Source: Halomonas fontilapidosi
Lineage (GTDB): Bacteria > Pseudomonadota > Gammaproteobacteria > Pseudomonadales > Halomonadaceae
Length of the DNA stretch: 64,000 nucleotides
Assembly: GCF_014192285.1 (NCBI RefSeq)
Contig: NZ_JACHXQ010000005.1
Coordinates: 124,001-188,000, forward strand
Direction: 5' to 3'
This document shows, piece by piece, positions 17,207 to 26,651 of this stretch (position 1 is its first letter; each line of letters starts with the position of its first letter). The translations under genes were made by a program, and so were the position numbers. A model generated the notes under the pieces. That model was not told where the DNA came from. It did not search any database and saw only the letters and a list, made by a program, of their open reading frames with translations.

Positions 17207-19657
17207 TCACGGCCGGCCAAGGGCAGTGGCCCGATATCCCGGGATCGCCTCCTCGAAGTAGCGATCGGCCTCACCGCCGACGCCGCCCAGCCCCTTGAAC
17301 ACGAAGCGTAGGAAGACCCCCCGGTCGGTGAGGTCGTCCTCGATGGTGTTCGCCGTATCGCTATCATCGATCCACTCGCGCCACACCAGCTGAAGGCCGT
17401 AGCAGCAGTCGTTCCACTGAACGCCTGCCAACTGCTCCAGGGCACGGTCGTTGGTGTTGTCATAGAGCAGCCGGCCGATCAGGTCCACGTGGCGGCTGGC
17501 CTTCCAGGCGAACGAGAGATCGAACTCCTCCCGGTTATAGCTGACCACGTCCTCGTCCTCCTGGGACGGGTCGAAGCCTTCGAGTTGCCAGCGATAGCCG
17601 AAGTTCAGTACATGGCCGGCATCGGCACGATACTGCAGAGCCAGCGAGGTGCTTTCGGTCTGCTCTCGATGATCGTCATAGAGCCACTGCCAGCGCGAGC
17701 GCCAGTGGTCGTTGAGGCGCCAGTCGGCGCGCGTGACCAGCGGCGAGCGATCGCGGGTTGCCCGATAGTAATCCACCGGACGCGTGTCGGGATCCGGCAG
17801 CGTATCCGGGTCGCCCCCCATATCAATGCGGCGATCCTCAAGGTAGTAGGCCTGTCCCAGCCCGACCGAGAGCCGTTCGCGTCCGGTTTCGTCGGCCAGC
17901 AGGCGCGAGTCCAGGCCTAGCGAGAGACGGTTGAGGTCGCCCACCCGGTCGCTTCCGGAGAAGCGGTAAGGCGACCACAGCTGATGCCACGAGAAGGCCT
18001 GTTCGGCGGTATCGAAGTCCGGGAAGTCGGCTTGGTCGCGCGCGGGCACATACGCATAGTTGACGCGCGGCTCCAGGGTCTGGCGATAGCCACGCCCGCC
18101 AAGCTCCAGTTCCCGTTCGAACACCAGACCGGCGTCAAGGGTGCTCACCGGCACGCTGCGGGTGAGGCTCTCGTCACGCTGGGTATCGCGCTTACCGTAG
18201 TCGAGTTGATAGGCGGTGGCGAGCCACGCGAGCCGCGGTTCGAGGTAGCCCCAGCTCTCGTCGAGGCGCCAGCCGATGGCCGGCGAGAGGTGCAGCCGAG
18301 TCCCGTTGGCCGCCTCTTGGAGGGGCACCCGCGTTTCGTCCACATCACGCCAGAAATGAGTGACATTAGAACGCCACTGCTGGTACAGGCCACCGCCTTG
18401 GGCCCAGCGGGCGTTGGCGGTCAGGCTGGGCAGACGATAGAAGGGCTTGTCACGCTCGCGCAAGGGGTCGTCGAGCTTCTGGTAGCCCTGAGCCTTGGCC
18501 TGCAGCTGCCAGACGTCGCCACGCTGGTCGATCTGAGCGAGCCGCGGCATGCTACCGATATCGCTCTCCCCCTCGCTGAAGCCTCGCCCGAAGTCGTCGA
18601 AGTAGCGCCCGTCGCTGGCCGCGCCGTAACGTAGCTGATAGCGGGTGCGGGCATCGACGCGGCCCGCGTGGCGATAGTCGAGATACCAGCGGGCATCGCC
18701 GTTCTCCAGGACGGAGGCATCGGAGGCGTCGTCGCCTGCCTTACGATCATCGACGATGTAGGCGCCCTCGACCTGTCCCGCGTCCTGCTCGAACAGATAG
18801 CGGTACTCACCCCCCAACAGCAGACCGCGATCGCTGATCGAGCGCGGCGTAAGTGTGGCATCGTGATTCGGGGCGATGTTCCAGTAGAAGGGCTGGGCAT
18901 AGTCCAGCGAGTCGCTCGAGAGCCCCAGCGTCGGCCACAAAAAGCCGGTCTGGCGGCGTTCATCGAGGGGAAAGCGCACCCAGGGCCAGTAGAAGACCGG
19001 CACCTTGCCCAGCTCCAGCCGGGCATGGGTCGCAATGCCTACACCCTGTTCGCGGTCGAGCAGGATGTCATGGCCAACCAACCGCCAGAAATCGCTGCCC
19101 GGCTCGCAGGTGGTGAAGCTTGCTTCGCTGAGGCGATAGCGGCCATCCTCGAGGCGTGCCAGGCGCACCGCATCGCCGCGCAGGCGCTGCTCATGGGCCA
19201 CGTAGTGGGCGCTGTCGATGCTGGCGGCATCGCTGTTCAGCGACAGCTCGGCGGACTCGCCGCGCACCAGCAGGCCGCTATCGCGCAGCGCCAGGGGGCC
19301 CTCGGCATAGGCGGTCTCGCGACTGCCCGGCACGCGCACACGAGGTGCCTCGAGCTGCGCATCGCCGCGGCGCAGCAGCACCTCGCCACCGAGGGTCGTC
19401 TCGCCCTCTTCGCCGTAATCGGCGATATCCGACACGCTGGCCACCTTATCACCGCGCGGCGCCGGCAGCCGGTAATCCGGCATCACGTAGCGGCCGCGAC
19501 ACAGCGCGTCGGCCGGGCGCGCATCCCCCCAGGGCTGCCAGTCGAGCTGGTCGGCCGGCAATGGCTCGGGCGGCGCCGCCATCAGGGGGCCCGTTGTCAG
19601 GCCGGCGGAAGCCAGGCCAGCCAGGGCCGTCCATGTCCACGAGAGTCGCTTGCCCAT
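17207..19657 (-). CDS. lptD: LPS-assembly outer membrane protein LptD
   Basis: 816 residues. Outer-membrane barrel that with LptE inserts LPS into the outer leaflet. Signal peptide at 1-27 (ends PLMAA), a periplasmic OstA/jellyroll domain (about residues 75-200, LGGEVLLRRGDAQLEAPRVRV...), then a large beta-barrel with the family block HARLELGKVPVFYWPWVRFPLDERRQTGFLWP near residues 215-245 and two C-terminal cysteines in WNDCCYGLQL, as expected for the disulfides that mature LptD. SurA, its chaperone, follows 32 bp downstream. Divergent from amgK. Confidence 0.97.
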   Translation of the reverse strand: MGKRLSWTWTALAGLASAGLTTGPLMAAPPEPLPADQLDWQPWGDARPADALCRGRYVMPDYRLPAPRGDKVASVSDIADYGEEGETTLGGEVLLRRGDAQLEAPRVRVPGSRETAYAEGPLALRDSGLLVRGESAELSLNSDAASIDSAHYVAHEQRLRGDAVRLARLEDGRYRLSEASFTTCEPGSDFWRLVGHDILLDREQGVGIATHARLELGKVPVFYWPWVRFPLDERRQTGFLWPTLGLSSDSLDYAQPFYWNIAPNHDATLTPRSISDRGLLLGGEYRYLFEQDAGQVEGAYIVDDRKAGDDASDASVLENGDARWYLDYRHAGRVDARTRYQLRYGAASDGRYFDDFGRGFSEGESDIGSMPRLAQIDQRGDVWQLQAKAQGYQKLDDPLRERDKPFYRLPSLTANARWAQGGGLYQQWRSNVTHFWRDVDETRVPLQEAANGTRLHLSPAIGWRLDESWGYLEPRLAWLATAYQLDYGKRDTQRDESLTRSVPVSTLDAGLVFERELELGGRGYRQTLEPRVNYAYVPARDQADFPDFDTAEQAFSWHQLWSPYRFSGSDRVGDLNRLSLGLDSRLLADETGRERLSVGLGQAYYLEDRRIDMGGDPDTLPDPDTRPVDYYRATRDRSPLVTRADWRLNDHWRSRWQWLYDDHREQTESTSLALQYRADAGHVLNFGYRWQLEGFDPSQEDEDVVSYNREEFDLSFAWKASRHVDLIGRLLYDNTNDRALEQLAGVQWNDCCYGLQLVWREWIDDSDTANTIEDDLTDRGVFLRFVFKGLGGVGGEADRYFEEAIPGYRATALGRP

Positions 19658-19820
19658 GCTCCACGATGTCCTTGGCGGGGTGAATCGGTATTATACAGGC
19701 CGCGCCCGGCCTGTCCTGCCGGCATGGGCCCTGCCATCGCCGACGCTGTCGGGACTCAGCATGCGGGGCCTCCAGGGGGGCGTCAACTGCCCGCCTTCAC
19801 ACCCAAGGAGCGAGACACCG

Positions 19821-20846
19821 ATGCCAGAGGCCCACGACCCCACGCGATCGGAACGCCTGCGCCAGTGGGCTGCCCGTCGCCACGCGCTGCCGGTATCCGC
19901 GATCGCGATGCGCCTGGCAGCCGGCGATGCCAGCTTTCGACGCTACTTTCGCCTGCAGTTACCCGACGGCACCACCCGCATGCTGATGGATGCGCCGCCT
20001 GAGCGCGAAGATAGCCACCCCTTCGTGGCCATCGCCGAGCAGTGGCGCTCGGCCGATCTACCGGTGCCGAACCTGCACAACGTCGACCTCGCGGAGGGCT
20101 TCATCGAACTCGATGACCTGGGCGACACGCCGCTGCAGGCGTGCTTCCAGGGCGACGACGCGCCTGCCACCCTGGCCTGGCACGAACGCGCCCTGGAGCT
20201 GATCCATACGCTGCAGAACCGTGCCCCTGTCGAGGGACTGCCCGCCTATGACGCCGCCACGCTCGGCCGCGAGCTCGACCTCTTCCCCGTCTGGTGTCTG
20301 GGAGAGTGGCTGGGCATGGCTGTCCCGCCGGGGTGGGAGGCGCTGCGCGAATCGCTGATCGCCGAGGCCATTGCCCAGCCGGTGGTGGCGGTGCATCGCG
20401 ACTTCGATGCCATGAACCTGATGGTGCAGGATGAGGCCCTGCACCTGATCGACTTTCAGGATGCCGTGGCCGGACCGCTCAGCTACGACCTGATCTCGCT
20501 GCTGCGCGGCCGCTATTGCCGTTTTCCTCCGGCGCGTTTCGCCGCCTGGGTGGAGGCCTTCCGGGAGCGCGCCATTGCTGACGAGCGACTGCCTGCCAGC
20601 GTCGACCCCTTGACCTTCCATCGTCAGGCGCAGGCCATGGCCGCCCAGCGTGCCCTCAAGGTGCTGGGCATCTTCTGCCGGTTGACCCTGCGCGACGCCC
20701 GCGAGGGCTATCTCGAGCGGCTGCCGCACTTCCTGGGCCATCTGGAGGACAGCCTCGCCGACCTGCCCGGCCACACGAGCCTTCGCACCTGGCTCACCGA
20801 CACCTTCCGCCCGGCGCTGGCGGCGCGATTGGGGGCTGGCGCATGA
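19821..20846 (+). CDS. amgK: N-acetylmuramate/N-acetylglucosamine anomeric kinase AmgK
   Basis: 341 residues, aminoglycoside-phosphotransferase fold. In the Pseudomonas muropeptide recycling route AmgK phosphorylates MurNAc at C1, bypassing de novo UDP-MurNAc synthesis. Kinase motifs: [11 protein letters not shown] near residue 34, catalytic [14 protein letters not shown] (HxDxxxxN) and metal-binding [16 protein letters not shown]. The ATG at 19821 follows AAGGAGCGAG; the longer frame upstream would run into the lptD promoter. Overlaps murU by 4 bp, pairing the two recycling enzymes. The lptD-divergent position is the same as in pseudomonads. Confidence 0.95.
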   Translation: MPEAHDPTRSERLRQWAARRHALPVSAIAMRLAAGDASFRRYFRLQLPDGTTRMLMDAPPEREDSHPFVAIAEQWRSADLPVPNLHNVDLAEGFIELDDLGDTPLQACFQGDDAPATLAWHERALELIHTLQNRAPVEGLPAYDAATLGRELDLFPVWCLGEWLGMAVPPGWEALRESLIAEAIAQPVVAVHRDFDAMNLMVQDEALHLIDFQDAVAGPLSYDLISLLRGRYCRFPPARFAAWVEAFRERAIADERLPASVDPLTFHRQAQAMAAQRALKVLGIFCRLTLRDAREGYLERLPHFLGHLEDSLADLPGHTSLRTWLTDTFRPALAARLGAGA

Positions 20847-21505
20847 GGGCGATGATTCTCGCTGCGGGGCTCGGCACCCGCATGCGCCCGCTCACCGACC
20901 ACTGCCCCAAGCCGCTGCTCGAGGCCGGCGGCAAGCCGCTGATCGTCCACCACCTGGAGCGCCTGCTGGCGGGCGGCATCATTGATGTGGTGATCAACGT
21001 CAGCTACCGCGCCGAGCAGCTCGTCGCGGCGCTGGGCGACGGCCGCGACTTCGGCGTACATATCGCCTGGAGCCGCGAGACGACGCCGCTGGAGACCGGC
21101 GGCGGTATCCGTCAGGCACTGCCTCTGCTCGGCGAAGCCCCCTTCCTGCTGGTCAACGGCGATGTCTGGTGCGATCTGGACCCGGCCGGCCTGCCCGCCC
21201 TGGGCGACGATCTGGCCCGGCTGGTGCTGGTGGACAACCCCGACCACCATCCGCAGGGCGACTTCCACCTGGATGCCGCTGGCCGAGTGCACGCCGAGGG
21301 CGAGCCGCGCCTGACCTTCGCCGGCATCAGCCTGCTCGACCCGGCACTGGTAGCGGACGAGCCACCCGGCGCCTTCGCCCTGGCCCCGCTGCTGCGGCGC
21401 GCCATGGCCGAAGGCCGCGTCGGCGGCCACCGCCACCGTGGCGCCTGGGTCGATGTGGGCACGCCCGAGCGTCTGGACGACCTCGACCGCCGCCTGCGGG
21501 GCTGA
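20843..21505 (+). CDS. murU: N-acetylmuramate alpha-1-phosphate uridylyltransferase MurU
   Basis: 220 residues, a nucleotidyltransferase of the sugar-1-phosphate type. Converts MurNAc-1-phosphate plus UTP to UDP-MurNAc, the step after AmgK. The start region [32 protein letters not shown] is the classic NTP-binding signature, and [12 protein letters not shown] carries the metal-binding Asp. Start ATG lies in the ATGA overlap with amgK; an ATG at 20852 (MILAAG) is an alternative start. Gives the cell a fosfomycin-insensitive route to peptidoglycan precursor, as known for the Pseudomonas pair. Confidence 0.95.
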   Translation: MRAMILAAGLGTRMRPLTDHCPKPLLEAGGKPLIVHHLERLLAGGIIDVVINVSYRAEQLVAALGDGRDFGVHIAWSRETTPLETGGGIRQALPLLGEAPFLLVNGDVWCDLDPAGLPALGDDLARLVLVDNPDHHPQGDFHLDAAGRVHAEGEPRLTFAGISLLDPALVADEPPGAFALAPLLRRAMAEGRVGGHRHRGAWVDVGTPERLDDLDRRLRG

Positions 21506-21575
21506 GCACAGCAGCCGTAGCTGCTATGCTGACCGCCTTTGCCTGATTACCCTCACATCAGCCTGCCGAGCGAGG

Positions 21576-21672
21576 GGCGCCGGGGACAAGCCGTAGAGGA
21601 GGTCCTACGCCATGGATGGCGTCGGTAGCGTACAAGGATGTATTCACAGCGCCTCCTCGCAGGCTTGTCGAC
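21576..21672 (+). repeat. Interspersed hairpin repeat, copy B
   Basis: Starts GGCGCCGGGGACAAGCC, holds GGTCCTACGCCATGGATG and GGCGTCGGTAGCGTACA, and ends TTCACAGCGCCTCCTCG then GGCTTGTCGAC. The outer arms GACAAGCC(GT)AGAGGAG and CTCCTCGCAGGCTTGTC pair into a stem of about 16 bp with one internal mismatch. Lies between murU and the OsmC gene. Shares both ends with copies A and C. Confidence 0.88.
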
Positions 21673-21723
21673 GGGAAGGCCCCGAGCAGGCTGCCGAATA
21701 GCCAAGTTAAGGATGCCTGACGT

Positions 21724-22143
21724 ATGAAAGCCAGCGTGAAATGGACCGACGGTCGTCAATTCGTCGCCGAGAGCGGCAGCGGCCACAGCGTCGTTATCGA
21801 TGGTCCGCCCGACCACGGCGGCCGCAACACCGGCTCGCGGCCCATGGAGATGCTGCTGATGGGCATGGGCGCCTGCACCTCCTTCGATGTCCTCAATATT
21901 CTCGAGAAGGCCCGCGCCGACGTCACCGACTGCGTGGCCAGCCTCGAAGCCGAGCGCGCCGACGAGGTCCCCAGCGTGTTCACCAAGATTCACGTCCACT
22001 TCACCGTCAGCGGCAAGGGGTTGAAGGAGAAGCAGGTGGCACGTGCCGTGGAGCTCTCGGCCGAGAAGTACTGCAGCGCCTCGATCATGCTGGTCAAGGG
22101 CGGGGTCGAGATCACCCACTCCTTTACCATCGTCGAGGAGTAG
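21724..22143 (+). CDS. OsmC family protein, YhfA type
   Basis: 139 residues. OsmC/Ohr fold with the two reactive cysteines in GMGACTSFD (about residue 55) and EKYCSAS (about residue 119), the pair that reduces organic hydroperoxides in characterised OsmC/Ohr proteins. The sequence follows E. coli YhfA closely (KASVKW, GSRPMEMLLMGMGAC, VTDC.A.LEAERA, HVHFTV.GK.LKEK.VARAVELSAEKYCS), so it belongs to that subgroup, whose substrate is not settled. Flanked on both sides by copies of the hairpin repeat, and convergent with coq7. Confidence 0.92.
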   Translation: MKASVKWTDGRQFVAESGSGHSVVIDGPPDHGGRNTGSRPMEMLLMGMGACTSFDVLNILEKARADVTDCVASLEAERADEVPSVFTKIHVHFTVSGKGLKEKQVARAVELSAEKYCSASIMLVKGGVEITHSFTIVEE

Positions 22144-22170
22144 CGCCGGAAGACGACGTCAACCGCAAGC

Positions 22171-22245
22171 GGCGCTGGGGACAGGCCGTAGAGGGGGTCC
22201 TATGCCAGGGATGGGTTCACAGCGCCCCCTCGTAGGCCTGTCGCC
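22171..22245 (+). repeat. Interspersed hairpin repeat, copy C (short variant)
   Basis: Starts GGCGCTGGGGACAGGCC, then GTAGAGGGGGTCCTATGCC, and ends TTCACAGCGCCCCCTCG then GGCCTGTCGCC. Arms GACAGGCC(GT)AGAGGGGG and CCCCCTCGTAGGCCTGTC pair strongly. The central part of copy B (GGCGTCGGTAGCGTACA) is missing. It fills the gap between the convergent OsmC and coq7 genes and may act as their terminator. Confidence 0.85.
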
Positions 22246-22273
22246 AGATCAGCCGCGGATTTCACAGGGTCGC

Positions 22274-22918
22274 TCAGAGACGATAGACGCTCTTGGTCAT
22301 CACCTTTGACATCAGCTTCATGCCAAGCTTGACCGGGGCGGGAAAGCGGGCGCCCCCGGCTTCGATGGCCAATTGCGCATGGTGGGCCTCGTCGACGGCC
22401 ATCTGGCGCAGCACCGCTCGGGAGCGCTGGTCCCCCGGGGGCAGCTTGACCAGGTGATTCTCGAGGTGGTGACCCACCTGCTCTTCGGTGGCGGCCACAA
22501 AGCCCAGACTGATCCGGTCACCGACGGCACCCGCCGTGGCCCCGAGGCCGAAGGAAGCGACGTAGAACAGCGGGTTGAGCAGACTCGGGCGGTCATGCAG
22601 CTCCTGCAGTCGGGCATCGCACCAGGCCAGGTGGTCGATCTCCTCCTGAGCGGCCTGCTCCATCTGGTCGCGCACCTCCGGCAGCGTGGCGGTCAGCCCC
22701 TGGCCCTGGTAGAGGGCCTGGGCACACACCTCACCGGTATGGTTGATGCGCATCAGCCCGGCGGCGTGCCGCCGCTCCTCCTCGCTCAGCTCTTCGTCGC
22801 GGATCGCATCGGTCGCCGGCGAAGGGCGTGATGGCTCTGCCGCATGGGGCACCAGGGTCCTCAACACGGTATCGAACTGGTGAATCAGGTTGTCTGTGCG
22901 GGAAAGCGAGCGCGTCAT
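22274..22918 (-). CDS. coq7: Demethoxyubiquinone hydroxylase Coq7
   Basis: 214 residues. Di-iron monooxygenase that puts the C6 hydroxyl on the ubiquinone ring. Iron ligands of the ferritin-like fold: E in [11 protein letters not shown], ExxH in EEIDHLAW, E in ENHLVKLP and ExxH in VDEAHHAQ. It is the Pseudomonas-type alternative to the flavoprotein UbiF of E. coli, in line with the general affinity of this genome. The first 40 residues are a variable extension before the catalytic domain. No partner in operon. Confidence 0.95.
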   Translation of the reverse strand: MTRSLSRTDNLIHQFDTVLRTLVPHAAEPSRPSPATDAIRDEELSEEERRHAAGLMRINHTGEVCAQALYQGQGLTATLPEVRDQMEQAAQEEIDHLAWCDARLQELHDRPSLLNPLFYVASFGLGATAGAVGDRISLGFVAATEEQVGHHLENHLVKLPPGDQRSRAVLRQMAVDEAHHAQLAIEAGGARFPAPVKLGMKLMSKVMTKSVYRL

Positions 22919-22991
22919 GATGGGTCTCTCGGGATGGCACCTGAAGCGTCTGGCTCACGGTCGGCGCAAGCGCCATCCGTGAGCCTGTCGG

Positions 22992-23333
22992 CTAGCCGGC
23001 CGGCCAGATGAAGCGACGACCGCCCATCAGGTGCATGTGGATATGATAGACGGTCTGGCCACCCTGCTCGTTGCAGTTCATGACCACCCGGTAGCCCTCC
23101 TCGGCGAAGCCCTTCTCCGCCGCCAGCGCCGCCGCGGTGTACTGCAGCCGGCCGATCAGCGCCAGATCGCGCTCCTCGATATCGTTGAGCGTCGCGATAT
23201 GCTGCTTGGGCACGATCACGATATGGGTGGGCGCCTGAGGATTGATGTCGTTGAAGGCCAGCACCTCGTCGTCTTCAAAGACGATCTCGGCGGGAATCTC
23301 GCGTTCGATGATCTTGCAGAACAGGCAATCCAT
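22992..23333 (-). CDS. HIT family protein (HinT-like purine nucleotide phosphoramidase)
   Basis: 113 residues. HIT fold with the catalytic triad HIHMH in GQTVYHIHMHLMGGR near the C-terminus and CLFCKIIEREIPAEIVFEDDEVLAFNDINPQAPTH at the front. HinT-type proteins hydrolyse AMP-lysine and similar phosphoramidates. I chose ATG 23333 because AAGGAG lies 11 bases upstream and the family starts MDCLFCK; a GTG nine bases earlier is possible. It is the first gene downstream of prkB on the same strand, 30 bp away. Confidence 0.94.
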   Translation of the reverse strand: MDCLFCKIIEREIPAEIVFEDDEVLAFNDINPQAPTHIVIVPKQHIATLNDIEERDLALIGRLQYTAAALAAEKGFAEEGYRVVMNCNEQGGQTVYHIHMHLMGGRRFIWPAG

Positions 23334-23363
23334 GAGTGTCACTCCTTTCGGTCGGGTCTCGAG

Positions 23364-24236
23364 TCAGCGAAAGCGCCGCTGGGCGAGCAGATGGCGGACC
23401 AGTGGCCCCAGGATCAGCTCCATGGCCAGCGACAGCCGCGAGCCCGGTACCACCAGGGTATGCGGTCGGCTCATGAAGGCATCCTGGATCATCGCCAGCA
23501 GATAGGGGAAGTCCACCGTGGCCGGGTCGCGGAAGCGGATCACCACGAAGGACTCGGCGTCGGTGGGGATGTCCTGCACCTCGAAGGGGTTGGAGGTATC
23601 CACCGTGGGCACCCGCTGAAAGTTGATATGGGTGCGCGAAAACTGCGGCTGGATGTAGCGCACATAGTCGTCCATGCGCCCCAGGATGGTGTCGATCACC
23701 GCCTCCTGGGCGTAGCCGCGGTGGCGCATGTCGCGGTCGATCTTCTGGATCCACTCCAGATTCATGGTCGGCGCCACGCCCACCAGCAGATCGACGTGGC
23801 GGGCGATGTCGAGTTCGGCGGTGACCAACCCGCCGTGCAGTCCCTCGTAGAACAGCAGGTCCGTGCCACAGGGCAATGGCTGCCATTCGGTGAAGGTGCC
23901 CACCTGATAGCCGGCCTCGATCATCTGCTTGTCTTCGGCGTGGATATAGTGGCGGTAGGTGCCATTGCCGTGTTCGCCGTACTCCTGGAACAGCGCCTCG
24001 AGCCGGTCGAGCAGGTTGGCCTCCACGGCGAAGTGGGAGAGCTCGTCCTTGCGCTCGGGCTCATCGAGGACCAGGCGTGCCAACTCCTGGCGGGTATAGC
24101 GATGGAAGGCATCGCCATCGACGAAGGCGGCATGCACCGCCTCCCGCGCAAACATCCGCTCGAAGGTACGCTTTACCGTGGTCGTCCCGGCCCCTGAGGA
24201 GCCAGTCAAGGCAATGATCGGATACTCCCGCGACAT
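23364..24236 (-). CDS. prkB: Phosphoribulokinase-family kinase PrkB
   Basis: 290 residues, same length as E. coli PrkB. P-loop GSSGAGTTTVKR at residues 11-22, then FVDGDAFHRY and the family blocks EAGYQVGTFTEWQ and LLFYEGLHGG. The Calvin-cycle enzyme of this family makes ribulose bisphosphate, but no RuBisCO gene is seen in the window and E. coli PrkB works without one, so the true substrate is unknown. The stop/start junction with the thioesterase gene overlaps at 24236, so the two are cotranscribed. Confidence 0.92.
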   Translation of the reverse strand: MSREYPIIALTGSSGAGTTTVKRTFERMFAREAVHAAFVDGDAFHRYTRQELARLVLDEPERKDELSHFAVEANLLDRLEALFQEYGEHGNGTYRHYIHAEDKQMIEAGYQVGTFTEWQPLPCGTDLLFYEGLHGGLVTAELDIARHVDLLVGVAPTMNLEWIQKIDRDMRHRGYAQEAVIDTILGRMDDYVRYIQPQFSRTHINFQRVPTVDTSNPFEVQDIPTDAESFVVIRFRDPATVDFPYLLAMIQDAFMSRPHTLVVPGSRLSLAMELILGPLVRHLLAQRRFR

Positions 24237-24670
24237 CAGTTCGCTCCCGCCAGCGCATCCCGCACGGCAGCCGGGATCACCACCGGCCTACCATTTTCCG
24301 GATCGACCAGCATCAGGTTGATACGGGCCGTGGCCACCGTCGCACCATCGGCCTCGCGCAGGATGCGATGATAGACACCGATCGCCTTGCGTCCCGGCGC
24401 CGGGACGGCCGTCTCCACCACCAGGGCATCGGGCCAGCGCGATTCGGCCTGGTACTGCACGGCCAGGTCCGCCGCCACGCAGGGGTAGCCGCCCAGATCC
24501 CACTCATGGAGATTCCGCGACGCCAGGGCCGCCACGCGCGCCTCATGCAGCAGCGACACCAGCGCATCGTGGCCCAGGTGGCGGCCATAGTTCATGTCGG
24601 TGATGCGCACCGTCAGCGGATGACGGTGCAACACATCCTCTGCGGGAAAGCTCAGTCTGACACGCTCCAT
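24236..24670 (-). CDS. Acyl-CoA thioesterase family protein (hotdog fold)
   Basis: 144 residues, one 4HBT/YbgC-like hotdog domain. The conserved segment ITDMNYGRHLGHDALVSLLHEARVAAL places the catalytic Asp near residue 26 (normally D in the DxxGHVNN-type motif; here DMNYGRHLGH). Substrate unknown. Translation-coupled to prkB. Upstream is purD, 38 bp away on the same strand, so these two could belong to the purD transcript. Confidence 0.85.
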   Translation of the reverse strand: MERVRLSFPAEDVLHRHPLTVRITDMNYGRHLGHDALVSLLHEARVAALASRNLHEWDLGGYPCVAADLAVQYQAESRWPDALVVETAVPAPGRKAIGVYHRILREADGATVATARINLMLVDPENGRPVVIPAAVRDALAGAN

Positions 24671-24708
24671 CCTCGCTCCTGCTCTTGTTGTGTCGGGATC
24701 GCACGCCG

Positions 24709-26004
24709 TCAGGCGTCGTGGCGCTCCCGGGCGATGGCCCGGTGGGCGATGTCGCGGCGGAAGAGCATGTCAGGCCAGGCGATCTCGGCGACGCCGCGGT
24801 AGGCCAGGTCGCGAGCCGCCCCGACACCGTCACCCAGGGCGGTGACGCACAGCACCCGCCCCCCGGCGGTGACCACCCGGCCCTGCGCATCCTCGGCGGT
24901 GCCGGCATGGAAGACCTTGCAGCCGGTGGTCTCGGCGGCCTCCAGCCCCGCGATGGCATCCCCCTTGCGGTAGCTGCCCGGATAGCCGCCGGCGGCCAGC
25001 ACCACCCCCACTGCGGCACGGGGGTCCCAGTCGCAGGCGTGATCGGCGAGCTCGCCGCGCGCCCCGGCCAGGCACAGCTCGGCGAGGTCGGAGCGCAGTC
25101 GCAGCATGATCGGCTGGGTCTCGGGGTCACCAAAGCGGCAGTTGAACTCGATCACCCTGGGGTTGTCCTCGGCATCGATCATCAGGCCGGCGTAGAGAAA
25201 GCCGGTGTAGGGATGCCCCTCCTCGGCCATACCACGTACGGTGGGCCGGATGACCCTCGCCATGATGCGCTCGAAGACCGCGTCGGTGACCACCGGTGCC
25301 GGGGAGTAGGCGCCCATACCGCCGGTATTGGGGCCGCTGTCGCCATCGCCCGCGCGCTTATGGTCCTGGCTGGTGGCCATGGGCAGGATCGTCTCGCCGT
25401 CGACCATGACGATGAAGCTCGCTTCCTCGCCCTCGAGAAACTCCTCGATCACTACCCGCGCCCCGGCATCGCCGAAGGCGTTGGCCTCGAGCATGTCGCG
25501 CACCGCCACCTCGGCTTCTGCGAGCGTCTCGGCCACGATCACGCCCTTGCCGGCGGCCAGGCCGTCGGCCTTGATGACAATCGGCGCGCCCTTCTCCTCG
25601 AGGTACGCGAGCGCTGGCGCCACGTCAGTGAAGCTGCGGTAGTCGGCGGTGGGGATCGCATGACGCGCCAGGAAGTCCTTGGAGAAGGCCTTGGAGCCCT
25701 CGAGCTGCGCTGCGCCGGCCGTCGGCCCGAAGATCGTCAGGCCCGCCTCGCGGAAGCGGTCGACCACGCCCTCGACCAGCGGCGCCTCGGGGCCGACGAT
25801 GGTCAGCGCCACCGCCTGGTCCCGGGCGAAGGCCACCAGATCCGAGAGGTCCGAGACGCCGATCGCCACATTCTCGAGACGCGGCTCGCGGGCCGTGCCG
25901 GCATTGCCGGGCGCCACGAAGACGGTCTCCACCTGTGGAGACTGGGCGACCTTCCAGGCCAGGGCGTGTTCGCGGCCACCGCCGCCGATGATCAGGACCT
26001 TCAT
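24709..26004 (-). CDS. purD: Phosphoribosylamine-glycine ligase
   Basis: 431 residues, ATP-grasp enzyme of purine synthesis step 2. Starts MKVLIIGGGGREHALAWKVAQS (N-domain), with ATP-binding IKADGLAAGKGVIVAET near residue 140 and PNTGGMGAYSPAPVV near 220; metal-binding VIEFNCRFGDPETQ lies near 290. All family blocks are present. No purH gene is adjacent inside the window, so it is not in the usual purHD pair. Confidence 0.97.
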   Translation of the reverse strand: MKVLIIGGGGREHALAWKVAQSPQVETVFVAPGNAGTAREPRLENVAIGVSDLSDLVAFARDQAVALTIVGPEAPLVEGVVDRFREAGLTIFGPTAGAAQLEGSKAFSKDFLARHAIPTADYRSFTDVAPALAYLEEKGAPIVIKADGLAAGKGVIVAETLAEAEVAVRDMLEANAFGDAGARVVIEEFLEGEEASFIVMVDGETILPMATSQDHKRAGDGDSGPNTGGMGAYSPAPVVTDAVFERIMARVIRPTVRGMAEEGHPYTGFLYAGLMIDAEDNPRVIEFNCRFGDPETQPIMLRLRSDLAELCLAGARGELADHACDWDPRAAVGVVLAAGGYPGSYRKGDAIAGLEAAETTGCKVFHAGTAEDAQGRVVTAGGRVLCVTALGDGVGAARDLAYRGVAEIAWPDMLFRRDIAHRAIARERHDA

Positions 26005-26073
26005 CCGCTGTGCTACCTCAAACCGTGCAAGAAACGTCGCGGCATTATGTCAGAAACTCGCCCGGCACGCCGC

Positions 26074-26538
26074 TTACGGCTTGCCGTTGCCCTTGTCGTC
26101 GTCGTCCGGGCTTCCGGCCTGGTTGATGGTCTTCTGCCAGAACTTCATGTTCTCCTCGGCCAGCTCGCGCATCAATTCCATGGGCGAGTGGCGCATGGCC
26201 TGCTGCCACTGGTCCTGCATGCGCTGCTGCTGCTCGAGCATCAGCTTGGTGCCCTGCTCCAGGTAGCGGGACAGGGGCAGGGGCTGAGCCATGTCGTAGA
26301 CACGGATGAACTGGGCGAGCAGGTCGTTGGAGAAGACCTGCGCATCGCCATCGGCCTGTTCCTGCTCGATGATGATCGACAGCAGGATGGTACGCGTCAG
26401 ATCCTCGCCGCTCTTGGCATCCTCCACCCGGAACGGGACCTCGTCGATAATCAGGCCACGCAGGTCCTCGAGGGTCACATAGCGGCTCTGTTCGGTATCA
26501 TAGAGCCTGCGGTTGGCATACTTGCGAATCACGCGCAC
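26074..26538 (-). CDS. phaR: Polyhydroxyalkanoate synthesis repressor PhaR
   Basis: 154 residues. N-terminal PHB/PHA accumulation regulator DNA-binding domain (RVIRKYANRRLYDTEQSRYVTLEDL), followed by the second PHB regulatory domain (LLSIIIEQEQ, FIRVYDMAQPLPLSRYLEQG). The C-terminus is glutamine- and charge-rich. Such proteins bind both DNA and PHA granules and control phasin and depolymerase genes. No pha genes occur in the window, so targets are elsewhere. The presence points to a PHA-making organism. Confidence 0.93.
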   Translation of the reverse strand: MRVIRKYANRRLYDTEQSRYVTLEDLRGLIIDEVPFRVEDAKSGEDLTRTILLSIIIEQEQADGDAQVFSNDLLAQFIRVYDMAQPLPLSRYLEQGTKLMLEQQQRMQDQWQQAMRHSPMELMRELAEENMKFWQKTINQAGSPDDDDKGNGKP

Positions 26539-26651
26539 GGCGCTGCTCCTTGTTATTACGAAGGGGCGGCTGCCCCAGTAGGGCTATTGTGCACCGCGAC
26601 ACCCACCATGCAAGGCATGGCCATCATTCAATCTCCAACGCGACGAGGCCC

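Noticed and set aside
23364..24236. Calvin cycle phosphoribulokinase
   Set aside because: No RuBisCO genes in the window and the protein is closer to PrkB of heterotrophs.
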